From contig JADCRZ010000003.1 of NCBI GenBank assembly GCA_015069695.1, forward strand, positions 109,800 through 173,799: DNA of 64,000 nucleotides, read 5' to 3'. Position 1 is the first letter of the stretch, and each line of letters opens with the position of its first letter. The stretch comes from Williamsia sp. Its GTDB lineage: Bacteria > Bacteroidota > Bacteroidia > Chitinophagales > Chitinophagaceae. The notes beneath the pieces were generated by a model. The model saw only the letters and a list, made by a program, of their open reading frames with translations, made no database searches and was not told the DNA's origin. Below, piece by piece: positions 27,442 to 35,756 of the stretch. A program made the translations under genes and the position numbers.

Positions 27442-27480
27442 TGCACCCGGTCATGGCATCGCTGCCAGAGACCGGGTGCA
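27442..27480 (+). promoter_or_regulatory. Strong intra-operon hairpin after the tube 1 gene
   Basis: TGCACCCGGTC (27442-27452) pairs with GACCGGGTGCA (27470-27480). Inside it TGGCA (27454-27458) pairs with TGCCA (27463-27467) around a TCGC loop. No T run follows, so it is not a typical terminator. It is well placed to protect the 3' end of the sheath/tube 1 mRNA or to reduce read-through to the baseplate genes. Confidence 0.6.
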
Positions 27481-27511
27481 GCTGCAACAGGGAGCACAGA
27501 AATATATCCGT

Positions 27512-27955
27512 ATGGCAATTTACTATCCGCCGGTAGGGTTTCATTTTCGGGTACACTTCACCGGTATCAACGCCACCGGTGAAGATGCACAGTTCCAGGA
27601 AGTGGCCGGCTTAACGGCCGAGATCAACGTAGAGGAACTGGCTGTAGGAGGCGAAAACAGGTTCTCCTACCGCCTGCCTGTGCGATCCAAATACGCCAAC
27701 CTGGTGCTGAAGCGGGGCATGCTCACCAGCTCCGGTCTGATCAGCTGGTTCCGGGATGCCATTGAGAACTTTACATTTAAACCGGTCGACATCAATGTAG
27801 AGCTGCTCAATGAAAACAACAATACCATGACATCGTGGAACTTCAAGCAGGCCTATCCGGTAAAATGGGTGATCTCCGATTTCAAAGCACAGGAAAACTC
27901 CCTGGTGGTAGAAACCATTGAATTGGCCTACCAGTATTTTACCCGTTCATCCTAG
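27512..27955 (+). CDS. Tail tube protein 2 / baseplate-proximal tube (Afp5-like)
   Basis: 147 residues from the ATG at 27512. It is a paralogue of tube 1 with the same plan: GFHFRVHFTGINATGEDAQF, EVAGLTAEINVEEL, KYANLVLKRGMLTSSGLISW, DINVELLNENNNTMTSWNF and a closing TIELAYQYF. In AFP/PVC a second tube paralogue forms the layer that joins the main tube to the spike, which fits its position just before the adaptor and spike genes. Confidence 0.92.
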   Translation: MAIYYPPVGFHFRVHFTGINATGEDAQFQEVAGLTAEINVEELAVGGENRFSYRLPVRSKYANLVLKRGMLTSSGLISWFRDAIENFTFKPVDINVELLNENNNTMTSWNFKQAYPVKWVISDFKAQENSLVVETIELAYQYFTRSS

Positions 27956-27974
27956 ATCCAAAACAGCCTATCAA

Positions 27975-28145
27975 ATGCCAGTACAAATCAATGAAATGGT
28001 GATCCGCGCCAACATCAAGGAACCGGCCGCGCAAAGCCAGCCCGATCCGAAAACAGGCGGTGGTACCGACGTAAACAAGGAAGAGCTGATCAGGGAATGT
28101 GCCGCACTGGTCATGGAAATGATCAATCAACAAAATCAACGCTGA
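27975..28145 (+). CDS. DUF5908 family small eCIS protein
   Basis: 56 residues from the ATG at 27975. It begins MPVQINEMVIRANIKE and ends in an acidic/amphipathic helix NKEELIRECAALVMEMI, the pattern of DUF5908 proteins, which sit between the tube and LysM genes in Bacteroidota eCIS loci. It overlaps the next gene by one base (TGATG), so translation is coupled. Its function is unknown; a small chaperone or adaptor is possible. Confidence 0.75.
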   Translation: MPVQINEMVIRANIKEPAAQSQPDPKTGGGTDVNKEELIRECAALVMEMINQQNQR

Positions 28146-28864
28146 TGGCCGAAACCAACCTGAAGATACACGCGTACGACAAACCGGGCGGCAGCAGGCG
28201 GCAGGGTGAGATAGATACCTTTACGGTAGACTTTAACCCCAACTCCTTTGCCATCAACACCAAAGTAGAATACAAACAGCCGGAAGGCAAAGGCTCGGCA
28301 GGCAACGACCCCACCTTTGAAAAAATTCCGGCCCTTGAGTTCAGCCTGGAGTTTACAATCGATGGCACCGGGGTGGCCGCAGAAAATTTTGCGCCGGACA
28401 AAAGAAATGAATACAAGAGCAAGAAAAAAGATTACGTAAAAACACAGGTAAGACTGCTCCGGGATGTAGCCGGTATCGTAAACCTGAACGGGGAGATCCA
28501 CCGGCCCAACTACCTGGCGGTGCTCTGGGGCACTTTTTTCCTTGATTGCGTGATGACGAGCCTCAACGTAACCTATAACCTGTTCGACCAGGAAGGAACA
28601 CCCCTGCGGGCCAAAGTAAACTGCACTTTCCTGGAAAGGCTCCGGCCTGGAAGCGGCGGGCGGCAGTCCCGGCTTGAATCGCCCGATCTTACCAAGCACC
28701 GGCTCGTGCGGGAAGGAGACATCCTGCCCCTGATCGCAAAAAGGGAATACGATGATTCGGGCTATTATATACAGCTGGCGAAAATCAACAAGCTGAAAAA
28801 TTTCAGAAACATACCCGCAGGCATCACCTTGATCTTACCACCAATGGAACAAACAGATGAGTAG
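28145..28864 (+). CDS. CIS tube-spike adaptor with LysM-like end (Afp7/Pvc7-like)
   Basis: 239 residues from the ATG at 28145. The N-terminal domain (about 1-165) has the CIS_tube pattern: DTFTVDFNPNSFAINTKVEY, LEFSLEFTIDGTG, NYLAVLWGTFFLDCVMTSLN, YNLFDQEGTPLRAKVNC. A C-terminal LysM-like segment (about 190-239) contains REGDILPLIAKREY and NIPAGITLILPP. In particles this protein joins the last tube ring to the VgrG-like spike. Its end overlaps the spike gene by 8 bp. Confidence 0.9.
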   Translation: MAETNLKIHAYDKPGGSRRQGEIDTFTVDFNPNSFAINTKVEYKQPEGKGSAGNDPTFEKIPALEFSLEFTIDGTGVAAENFAPDKRNEYKSKKKDYVKTQVRLLRDVAGIVNLNGEIHRPNYLAVLWGTFFLDCVMTSLNVTYNLFDQEGTPLRAKVNCTFLERLRPGSGGRQSRLESPDLTKHRLVREGDILPLIAKREYDDSGYYIQLAKINKLKNFRNIPAGITLILPPMEQTDE

Positions 28865-30623
28865 CGACAGCACAGCATTGGCGACACGGGACCAGGCCAC
28901 TGACCTGGTCAACTTTAAAATACTCCTGAAGGGCAGTGCGATCAACGGCGAGTATGCCATTACTTCCCTTCACCTGGTGAAAACTTTCAACAAGATCTCA
29001 TTTGCAAGGATCACCATCACAGATGGCGATCCGGCCAAGCAGGATTTTGCCATCAGCAGCACAGACGACAAGCTCGTACCCGGTGGCGAAATCGAGATTG
29101 CCCTGGGATACCACGCGCAGGCACAAACGATCTTCAAAGGCATCATCATAAAACACGCCCTGAAATCAACCAAGAACAAGCAATCTTCGCTCACCATTGA
29201 AGCCAAAGACAAGGCCATCAAGCTCGCATTGGGAAGAAACAACCATTGCTATATCGACAAAACCGATAAAGACATCATCGAAGCCATTGCAAAGCGCGCA
29301 GGTTTTGGCGGAAGCGACCTGGATGTGGAAAACACTTCCATCCAGCACAAGCAGATGGTACAGTACAATGCGGTAGACTGGGACTTTATTGTTACGCGGG
29401 CAGAAATGAACGGCATGCTGGTGCTTACTGATAACAACAAGCTGGTGATAAAAGCCCCCGATACCAACCAGCAGCCCGCCAAGGAACTGACCTACGGAGT
29501 AGACGTGATTGAATTTGAAAGCGAGATCGATGCGCCCTCCCAGGTAAAGGATGTAAAAACACATGCCTGGAATTTTACAGACCAAAAGATCGAAGACTCG
29601 CCTTCCGCCAGCATCCCTTTCAAGGAAAGCGGCAATGTAAAAGGAGAAGACCTGGCCAAAGCCCTGGGACAGGAAGAAAGCAACCTGGTGCATACCGGCA
29701 GCCTGAACAAGGACGAGCTGAAAGCCTGGGGGAATGCCAAGCTGCTGAAAAGCAAGCTGGCAAAAGCCATGGGCCGGATCAAGCTCAAAGGCACGACCGA
29801 GATCAAGCCGGGACAGGTGATCAAGCTCAACGGCTTTAGCAAGCGCTTTAACGGCCCTGTACTGGTTACCGGCATCAAGCAAACCTATGATCATTCTATC
29901 TGGGAAACAGAAGTTCAGTTTGGCCTGCCGGAACAATGGTTTTACCAGCGCGAAGATGTGGTGGAAAAACCGGCCGCCGGCCTGCTGCCCGGTATTCACG
30001 GATTGCAGATCGGTACGGTGATCCAGCTGGAAAACGACCCGGACAACCAGGACCGCGTCAAGATTCAGCTGCCGCTGATAGACAAGGGAGAAAGTATCTG
30101 GGCAAGGATTGCCAGTCTGGATGCCGGAAATGAAAGAGGCGCTTTTTTCAGGCCGGAGGTGCAGGATGAAGTTGTTGTTGGATTTCTGAACGACGATCCG
30201 CGTTATCCGGTTGTATTAGGCATGCTGAACAGCGGTGCCAAACCGGCTCCCGTGCAGGCGAAGGATACCAACCACGAAAAAGGTTTTGTGACCCGGAGCA
30301 AGATGAAGCTTTTCTTTAATGATGAAAAGAAAACCATCAGCATAGAAACACCCAAGGGAAAAAAGATCGTCATCGATGAAGACAGCGACTCGATCCTGCT
30401 CACCGATGAACGGAGCAATAAACTGACCATGGATGCAAACGGAATCAGCATAGAAAGCGCCAAAGACATTTCGCTGAAAGCAGCTTCCGGCAATATCAAG
30501 CTGGAAGCCCTGAACATCGAAAACAAGGCCAATGTAAAGTTCAGCGCAGAAGCCAATGCCTCCGCCACGATCCAGTCGTCCGGACAAACCGTGGTAAAAG
30601 GCGGCATTGTAAACATTAATTAA
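28857..30623 (+). CDS. VgrG-like spike protein (Afp8/Pvc8-like)
   Basis: 588 residues. Residues about 1-370 form the gp27-like base (LVNFKILLKGSAI, EIEIALGYHAQAQTIFKG, MVQYNAVDWDFIVTRAEMN). Residues about 378-465 form a gp5-like OB domain (GLQIGTVIQLENDPDNQDRV, FFRPEVQDEVVVGFLNDDPR). The C-terminal 120 residues are a repetitive beta-helix spike (SIETPKGKKIVIDED, SIESAKDISLKAASG). A trimer pierces the target membrane. No extra toxin domain follows the spike. The PAAR tip is encoded 13 bp downstream. Confidence 0.95.
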   Translation: MSSDSTALATRDQATDLVNFKILLKGSAINGEYAITSLHLVKTFNKISFARITITDGDPAKQDFAISSTDDKLVPGGEIEIALGYHAQAQTIFKGIIIKHALKSTKNKQSSLTIEAKDKAIKLALGRNNHCYIDKTDKDIIEAIAKRAGFGGSDLDVENTSIQHKQMVQYNAVDWDFIVTRAEMNGMLVLTDNNKLVIKAPDTNQQPAKELTYGVDVIEFESEIDAPSQVKDVKTHAWNFTDQKIEDSPSASIPFKESGNVKGEDLAKALGQEESNLVHTGSLNKDELKAWGNAKLLKSKLAKAMGRIKLKGTTEIKPGQVIKLNGFSKRFNGPVLVTGIKQTYDHSIWETEVQFGLPEQWFYQREDVVEKPAAGLLPGIHGLQIGTVIQLENDPDNQDRVKIQLPLIDKGESIWARIASLDAGNERGAFFRPEVQDEVVVGFLNDDPRYPVVLGMLNSGAKPAPVQAKDTNHEKGFVTRSKMKLFFNDEKKTISIETPKGKKIVIDEDSDSILLTDERSNKLTMDANGISIESAKDISLKAASGNIKLEALNIENKANVKFSAEANASATIQSSGQTVVKGGIVNIN

Positions 30624-30636
30624 TCAACAACCCATT

Positions 30637-30927
30637 ATGCCATTTGCTGCCAGGATAACAGACATGCATACCTGCCCGATGGTGACCGGCCTGGTTCCTC
30701 ATGTGGGTGGGCCGATCCTTCCGCCCGGCACGCCCACCGTACTGATCGGCGGACTGCCGGCCGCCACCGTGGGAGACATGCTGGTTTGTGCCGGCGGGCC
30801 CGACACGATCACCAAAGGATCGGCGACCGTACTGATCGGCGGAAAGCCGGCAGCCAGGATGGGCGACATCACGGCGCATGGCGGCGTGATCGTACTGGGA
30901 TGTTTAACCGTAAATATCGGAGGTTGA
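30637..30927 (+). CDS. PAAR-domain spike tip (Afp10-like)
   Basis: 96 residues. The PAAR signature covers the whole protein: MPFAARITDMHTCPMVTG, PILPPGTPTVLIGGLPAA, VGDMLVCAGGPDTITKGS, TVLIGGKPAARMGDITAHGG, and the end LGCLTVNIGG. The His and Cys residues that bind the metal in the tip are present (HTC, VCAGG, HGG). It caps the VgrG-like spike. It has no fused effector domain and ends 1 bp before the gp25 gene. Confidence 0.95.
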   Translation: MPFAARITDMHTCPMVTGLVPHVGGPILPPGTPTVLIGGLPAATVGDMLVCAGGPDTITKGSATVLIGGKPAARMGDITAHGGVIVLGCLTVNIGG

Positions 30928-30928
30928 T

Positions 30929-31348
30929 ATGGAAGCCCTATCAAATGATTTTCTGGGAAACAGCTGGAAGTTCCCGATCGAATTCAGGAAAGAGCTGAAG
31001 ACAGTGGTGATGCTCTCCGGCGAAGAAAACATAAAGAACAGCCTGGATACGCTTTTTGCTACGCGTGTCGGTGAAAGGATCATGCATACCAGCTACGGAT
31101 CGGCGCTCTCTACTTTTTTGTTTACACCGATCAACAAAAGCATCAAGACCTACATGCAGGCCATCATCAGCGACGAGATCATTTTCAACGAACCCAGGAT
31201 CGTGCTGATCAATATAGAAATTGAAGAGTCGGACAAGGCACCGGGCAGGCTGGACATCATCATCGAGTACAAGATAGCGGCTACCAATAACCGCTACAAT
31301 TATGTTTATCCCTTCTACATGAAGGAAGCAACCAACCTCAATCGCTAA
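30929..31348 (+). CDS. Baseplate wedge protein, gp25/GPW family (Afp9-like)
   Basis: 139 residues. The gp25 fold is shown by FPIEFRKELKTVVMLSGEEN, IKNSLDTLFATRVGERIMHTSYGS and the closing strands RLDIIIEYKIAATNNRYNYVYPF. gp25 is the baseplate protein from which sheath polymerisation starts. The start follows the PAAR stop by one base, so the genes are tightly coupled. Confidence 0.93.
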   Translation: MEALSNDFLGNSWKFPIEFRKELKTVVMLSGEENIKNSLDTLFATRVGERIMHTSYGSALSTFLFTPINKSIKTYMQAIISDEIIFNEPRIVLINIEIEESDKAPGRLDIIIEYKIAATNNRYNYVYPFYMKEATNLNR

Positions 31349-31401
31349 GCGGCCCAGCCGGCAGCGATGGCGATCAACTGAAACAGACAAAATAAAATGC
31401 G

Positions 31402-34400
31402 GTGCACAGCAACCTGAAAAATATAGGCAGCATTCTGAAACAGGAAGGAACTTCCCGCTACGAACGGTACCTTCCTGCCCTGGACCCGGATGCGGTTAAA
31501 CTGGACGACCGGAAGATGCAGGACCTGATCGCGTACGCGCAACGCTACTCCAAGAACCTTCTTTTTATCGATACCGAAGCAGAGCAGGTCGACCTACATG
31601 ACAGCTGGGAATATTTTTTTAAACAGGACAACATCGTGCTGCTGGTGGCCAACATTGCTACCAAAAGTGTGCAGGAGCTGAAAGACACCTACGACAGCCT
31701 GCAGCTTCAGTTCAACAAGCAGCCAACACATGCCCGGTTCAGTGAGCTGCTCAACTGGGTATTCTACCGGTATAAAAAGATCAACACCTGGTATTACGCT
31801 ACCCGCGCTGACAACGTTCTTAGAACCGATCTGACCCTTTATATCCAGTCGTACCTGCAAAGGGAAATGGAGAACCTGAAAGAAATTGTCTTTTATATCC
31901 GCGACCAGGGCAACAACAACTACAGCCACAACGATTTCCTAAAGGAATTTTATGCAAACAGTCCGCTGCCGGTCGTGAAACAGCTGCTGGAAACAGACGA
32001 TGTATGGGAGATCAGTAAGAAGGAAAACATCTCCCTGCGCGAACAGATCTTTTCAGGCAGCAGCGAAGAAGGAAAGCTGGTCAGTGCTTCGCTCATTCTC
32101 AACAAAGTGTTTGATGCTGTTTTTTATGCCACCGGCAGCATTATCAACAACTGCAAAGCCTATTTCGACAAAACCATTTACCAGAGCCAGGATCATCCGC
32201 CACACATTGCATTCCTGCTGGCTTTTATAAAGCTCTATGGCTATGCACAGGATGAACTGAATAAAATCCCGCGCCGGCACCTGGAGTATTACTACGGCGA
32301 TGTGCTGCGCATCAAACCCAAAGCAGCCATTCCGGACCAGGCTTATGTGGTATTTGAGCTGGCAAAAGGATTCGATACCTACAAGATCGGGAAAGGCACC
32401 CAGCTTACAGCGGGGAAAGACAAACACAACAAAGAGCTGGTGTATGAAACAAACGATGAGATTGTAGTGAACAGGGCACAGGTAGGTTCCCTGCAAACCA
32501 TCTTTGTTGCCCGCGACCAGCAAAACCAGGTCCTGAACTATTACAAAGAACCGGTTGCACAAACCGGCCAGGCAACAGGAGCACTGGCAACCGCAACAGA
32601 AGAAGCTTACCCTATTTTCGGAGCCCCCAACCTGTACTCGATCGCTGAAGTGGGCTTTGGCATTGCCTCTACCCAGTTTTACCTGGAGAAAGGAGAACGG
32701 CATGTAATCATCAGCTTTCAAACCGCGGATGGAATAACCACCGACCAGTTTGATACCGGCGATCTCAAGCTGCTTCTTACCGGTGAAAAAGGCTGGCTGA
32801 ACAGCGATGATCCCAAAAGCGGCATCACCATTCAATCCCTGAAAAAGGTGGGCAGCCAAACGGTTGAATTAAGCTTTACCATCTCCATTGCCCAGGAATC
32901 GGCCGTGATTGCTTTTGACAGCAAGTTGCATGACGGCAATTTCAATACCGCCTTCCCGGTTTTGCAATGCATCCTGAAATACCCCTTTACAAAACCAACA
33001 GAGGGAGACGAGGCCTGGGTAGAATGGAAAGGGCGGATTGCACAGCTAAACCTTTTGCAGCAGCTGAAGATCAATGGCGTTACCATCCGCGTACAGGTAG
33101 GCAGCTTCCAGGCAGGGGCCAGCTTTGACGGCATCAAGGACCTGCAGCTGGAAAACGGCGAAGCCCTGCTCGACAGCAAAAAGCCCTTCTATCCTTTTAC
33201 CGCTGTGCCCAAAGTAGGTTCGCAGTTTTATATCGGCTGCAAGGATCTTTATTACAAAAAGATCCAGCGCCTGCAGGTAAACCTGGAGTGGGTGCTGCCC
33301 AACGATTTTGGTTTTTACTATGCCAAATACCTGCCGCCCTACGACTCCAACCAGTTTAAGACATCGCTGAGCATCCTGCAAGGCAAACACTGGCAGAAGC
33401 TGAATGAGATTTCTATCATCAGCAAAGATTCGGATGACCCGCGGTACAAGGCCATCAACATCGACTTCGCAAAATTGAAACCGGAAGAAGGCCCTGCCCA
33501 GGGCGAGAACAAGGTTTCTACTTTCGACAATGCCAAGAAAGACGGCACCCTGAAGCTCAAGCTGAAGTATCCCGATTTCGGACACAGCATTTACCCCCAG
33601 CTGATCACATCGGCCGTCATGGAAAAAGCGGCTTCCAAATCATCTTCGGTCGATTATTACAAGATCGTAAAAAAGCAGCTGGACGATTCCGTTATTTCTA
33701 TCAAGCTGCCCGATGATATGGACCAGCGCAACGGCTCTATGCGGGTGCGCCTCTACGATATACTGGAGCGCGTGCCGGATGACATCCAGGCAAAGACCAT
33801 GATCGTGAACGGACTGAGCGAGATGATCAAGCAATTCAACGGCAGCAACCTGGTTGCCAAAAAAACTACTCCACCGGCACCAGGGAGTCCTGAGGGGGAA
33901 GAAGACCGCCGGCTTGTCAATGACCAGAACCTGATAGAACGCGTCCTCAGGTTCCTGAAAAGGGTCAAGATCATCGATCGGAATATCCACTACGATGAAG
34001 ACAAGCAAAATGCCGAGCAGGTAGTGGATGCCGTAAAAGACAAGATCAATGTAAAGGCTGATTTTATCATGCCCAGCGACCGGGAGCTGGTGAATGTGAT
34101 CATGTTCGAGACCAACAATGCCATCAACAGAACAATTGCCAATGTGATGGATGAAGTGATAGCCCTGCGGGCGAAAGGCATGCCCGATCCACCGGCCATC
34201 GCCGGCATGCTGAAAAAAGAGTTTGATGAAGCAAACCAGGTGATCAATGATATGATTGCCCGGAAAATTGCTGTCATGCTATCAGCCAATGAAATTCCCC
34301 CGCCGCCCTACACGCCGCTCGTCAACGCGATTTCTCTGAGCTACCTGTCTGAAAAAAGGGCCAGTGCCGGCAGTGACCAGTTCTTTCACATTACCCCGAT

Positions 34401-35697
34401 GGGTGTTTTTGAAATTGATCTGTTCAGCGGCCTTGATCCTGCCTTGCCCGAGGATGATCCCACCCAGGCCACTGCCTCCGTGTTTCCCCGTCAACTGCTC
34501 GAAGACGGCAATGCACCGGGCAGCATACAAGGCATGTTGTTCATCGGCCTGGATGGGATCAGGCGGGGCCAGAACATTACCCTCCTCGCCAAGATCGCGG
34601 AAGGCACCAAGCGGAACGACAAAAAGCCGCCGGTTGTGTACTGGTGGTACCTGCGCAATTACAGGTGGATCAAGCTGCCGGCCGATAACCTGGTGTCGGA
34701 TACGACCTGGGGCTTTCAAACAACCGGTATCGTGGAAGTTTCCCTGCCGAAAGATGCCGACAACGACAGCATCTTGTTTGGCAGCAAATCCCTGTTCTGG
34801 CTTTGTGCAGGCGTGAACGGTGATACAGATGCTTTTCCAAAGCTGGCCGGCATGTATACGCAAGCCGTTGCAACCACTTTTAAAGACCAGCAGAACGATC
34901 CGGCCCACCTGGCCCTGCCGCTGGAAGCCAAGCGCATCAAGGGTTTTACAGAAACCTTGCCACAGATAAAAGGGGTGAGCCAGCCGGTCCCCTCCTCCGG
35001 TGGCATCGTGAAGGAAGCAGGAGAAGAATATTATACCCGGGTAAGCGAGCGCCTGCGGCATAAGAACAGGGCTGTCAGCACCTGGGATTATGAACGGCTG
35101 GTACTGGAAAACTTTCCATCGGTCTTTAAAGTAAAATGCCTCAACAATTATTACAACGGCCATTTTGCGACCGGGCATGTTACCATCGTTCCGATCGCCA
35201 ACCTGACAAACAAAAGCTATGAGGGCAGCAATTTGCTGATACCCAAAACAAGTTATATCGACCTCATGCGGATCGAAAATTTCCTGCAGAAAAAAACCTC
35301 TCCGTTCACCCGCATTCATGCTGTTAACCCCCAGCTGGATCATGTGCTGATCCACTGCAGGGTAAAGCTGCACAGCGGCGTGGACAAGGGCTATTACCTG
35401 CAACAGCTGAACAATGATTTGATCGATTTCTTGACGCCCTGGGCTTCCGGCGACTCGGCAGAGCTATCGTTCTCTACAAAGATTTACTCTTCCTCTATCA
35501 TCAATTTTATCGACAAAAGATCATACGTGGAATATGTGACCGATGTAATGATGGAGCAGTATACGGAAAACGAGTTGGGAGAAAAAGATTTTTGCACGGA
35601 AGAAGACGAGCTGACATCGCTGGTAGAAACACAGATCACCTCCGATCACTCGATCCTGGTTTCTGCACCGAAACACGATATTGAACTGGTAGAATAA
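31402..35697 (+). CDS. Large baseplate J-like protein (Afp11/Pvc11-like)
   Basis: 1431 residues from a GTG start at 31402 (no ATG in frame nearby). Signs of the family are the early helices HLEYYYGDVLRIKPKAAIPD and YVVFELAKGFDTYKIGKGT, and the baseplate-J-like C-terminus GEEYYTRVSERLRHKNRAVS, WDYERLVLENFPSVFKVKC and AVNPQLDHVLIHCRVKLHSG. This subunit builds the baseplate wedge together with the gp25 and Afp12-like proteins. A helical segment at about 840-970 may be an inserted arm. It is about as long as other Bacteroidota Afp11-like proteins as I recall them. Confidence 0.87.
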   Translation: MHSNLKNIGSILKQEGTSRYERYLPALDPDAVKLDDRKMQDLIAYAQRYSKNLLFIDTEAEQVDLHDSWEYFFKQDNIVLLVANIATKSVQELKDTYDSLQLQFNKQPTHARFSELLNWVFYRYKKINTWYYATRADNVLRTDLTLYIQSYLQREMENLKEIVFYIRDQGNNNYSHNDFLKEFYANSPLPVVKQLLETDDVWEISKKENISLREQIFSGSSEEGKLVSASLILNKVFDAVFYATGSIINNCKAYFDKTIYQSQDHPPHIAFLLAFIKLYGYAQDELNKIPRRHLEYYYGDVLRIKPKAAIPDQAYVVFELAKGFDTYKIGKGTQLTAGKDKHNKELVYETNDEIVVNRAQVGSLQTIFVARDQQNQVLNYYKEPVAQTGQATGALATATEEAYPIFGAPNLYSIAEVGFGIASTQFYLEKGERHVIISFQTADGITTDQFDTGDLKLLLTGEKGWLNSDDPKSGITIQSLKKVGSQTVELSFTISIAQESAVIAFDSKLHDGNFNTAFPVLQCILKYPFTKPTEGDEAWVEWKGRIAQLNLLQQLKINGVTIRVQVGSFQAGASFDGIKDLQLENGEALLDSKKPFYPFTAVPKVGSQFYIGCKDLYYKKIQRLQVNLEWVLPNDFGFYYAKYLPPYDSNQFKTSLSILQGKHWQKLNEISIISKDSDDPRYKAINIDFAKLKPEEGPAQGENKVSTFDNAKKDGTLKLKLKYPDFGHSIYPQLITSAVMEKAASKSSSVDYYKIVKKQLDDSVISIKLPDDMDQRNGSMRVRLYDILERVPDDIQAKTMIVNGLSEMIKQFNGSNLVAKKTTPPAPGSPEGEEDRRLVNDQNLIERVLRFLKRVKIIDRNIHYDEDKQNAEQVVDAVKDKINVKADFIMPSDRELVNVIMFETNNAINRTIANVMDEVIALRAKGMPDPPAIAGMLKKEFDEANQVINDMIARKIAVMLSANEIPPPPYTPLVNAISLSYLSEKRASAGSDQFFHITPMGVFEIDLFSGLDPALPEDDPTQATASVFPRQLLEDGNAPGSIQGMLFIGLDGIRRGQNITLLAKIAEGTKRNDKKPPVVYWWYLRNYRWIKLPADNLVSDTTWGFQTTGIVEVSLPKDADNDSILFGSKSLFWLCAGVNGDTDAFPKLAGMYTQAVATTFKDQQNDPAHLALPLEAKRIKGFTETLPQIKGVSQPVPSSGGIVKEAGEEYYTRVSERLRHKNRAVSTWDYERLVLENFPSVFKVKCLNNYYNGHFATGHVTIVPIANLTNKSYEGSNLLIPKTSYIDLMRIENFLQKKTSPFTRIHAVNPQLDHVLIHCRVKLHSGVDKGYYLQQLNNDLIDFLTPWASGDSAELSFSTKIYSSSIINFIDKRSYVEYVTDVMMEQYTENELGEKDFCTEEDELTSLVETQITSDHSILVSAPKHDIELVE

Positions 35698-35756
35698 ACT
35701 GACCCCATGCAGTTAGCTGCTAAGCAGCCTGCTGCCTTATAAACTAGATCCCTGCT

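Noticed and set aside
27442..27480. Rho-independent terminator after tube 1
   Set aside because: The hairpin is strong but no T run follows, and the downstream genes belong to the same machine.
34282..35403. Long antisense open frame (373 codons) inside the baseplate J-like gene
   Set aside because: The sense gene is a recognisable baseplate protein over the same interval; the antisense product has no domain or plausible context.
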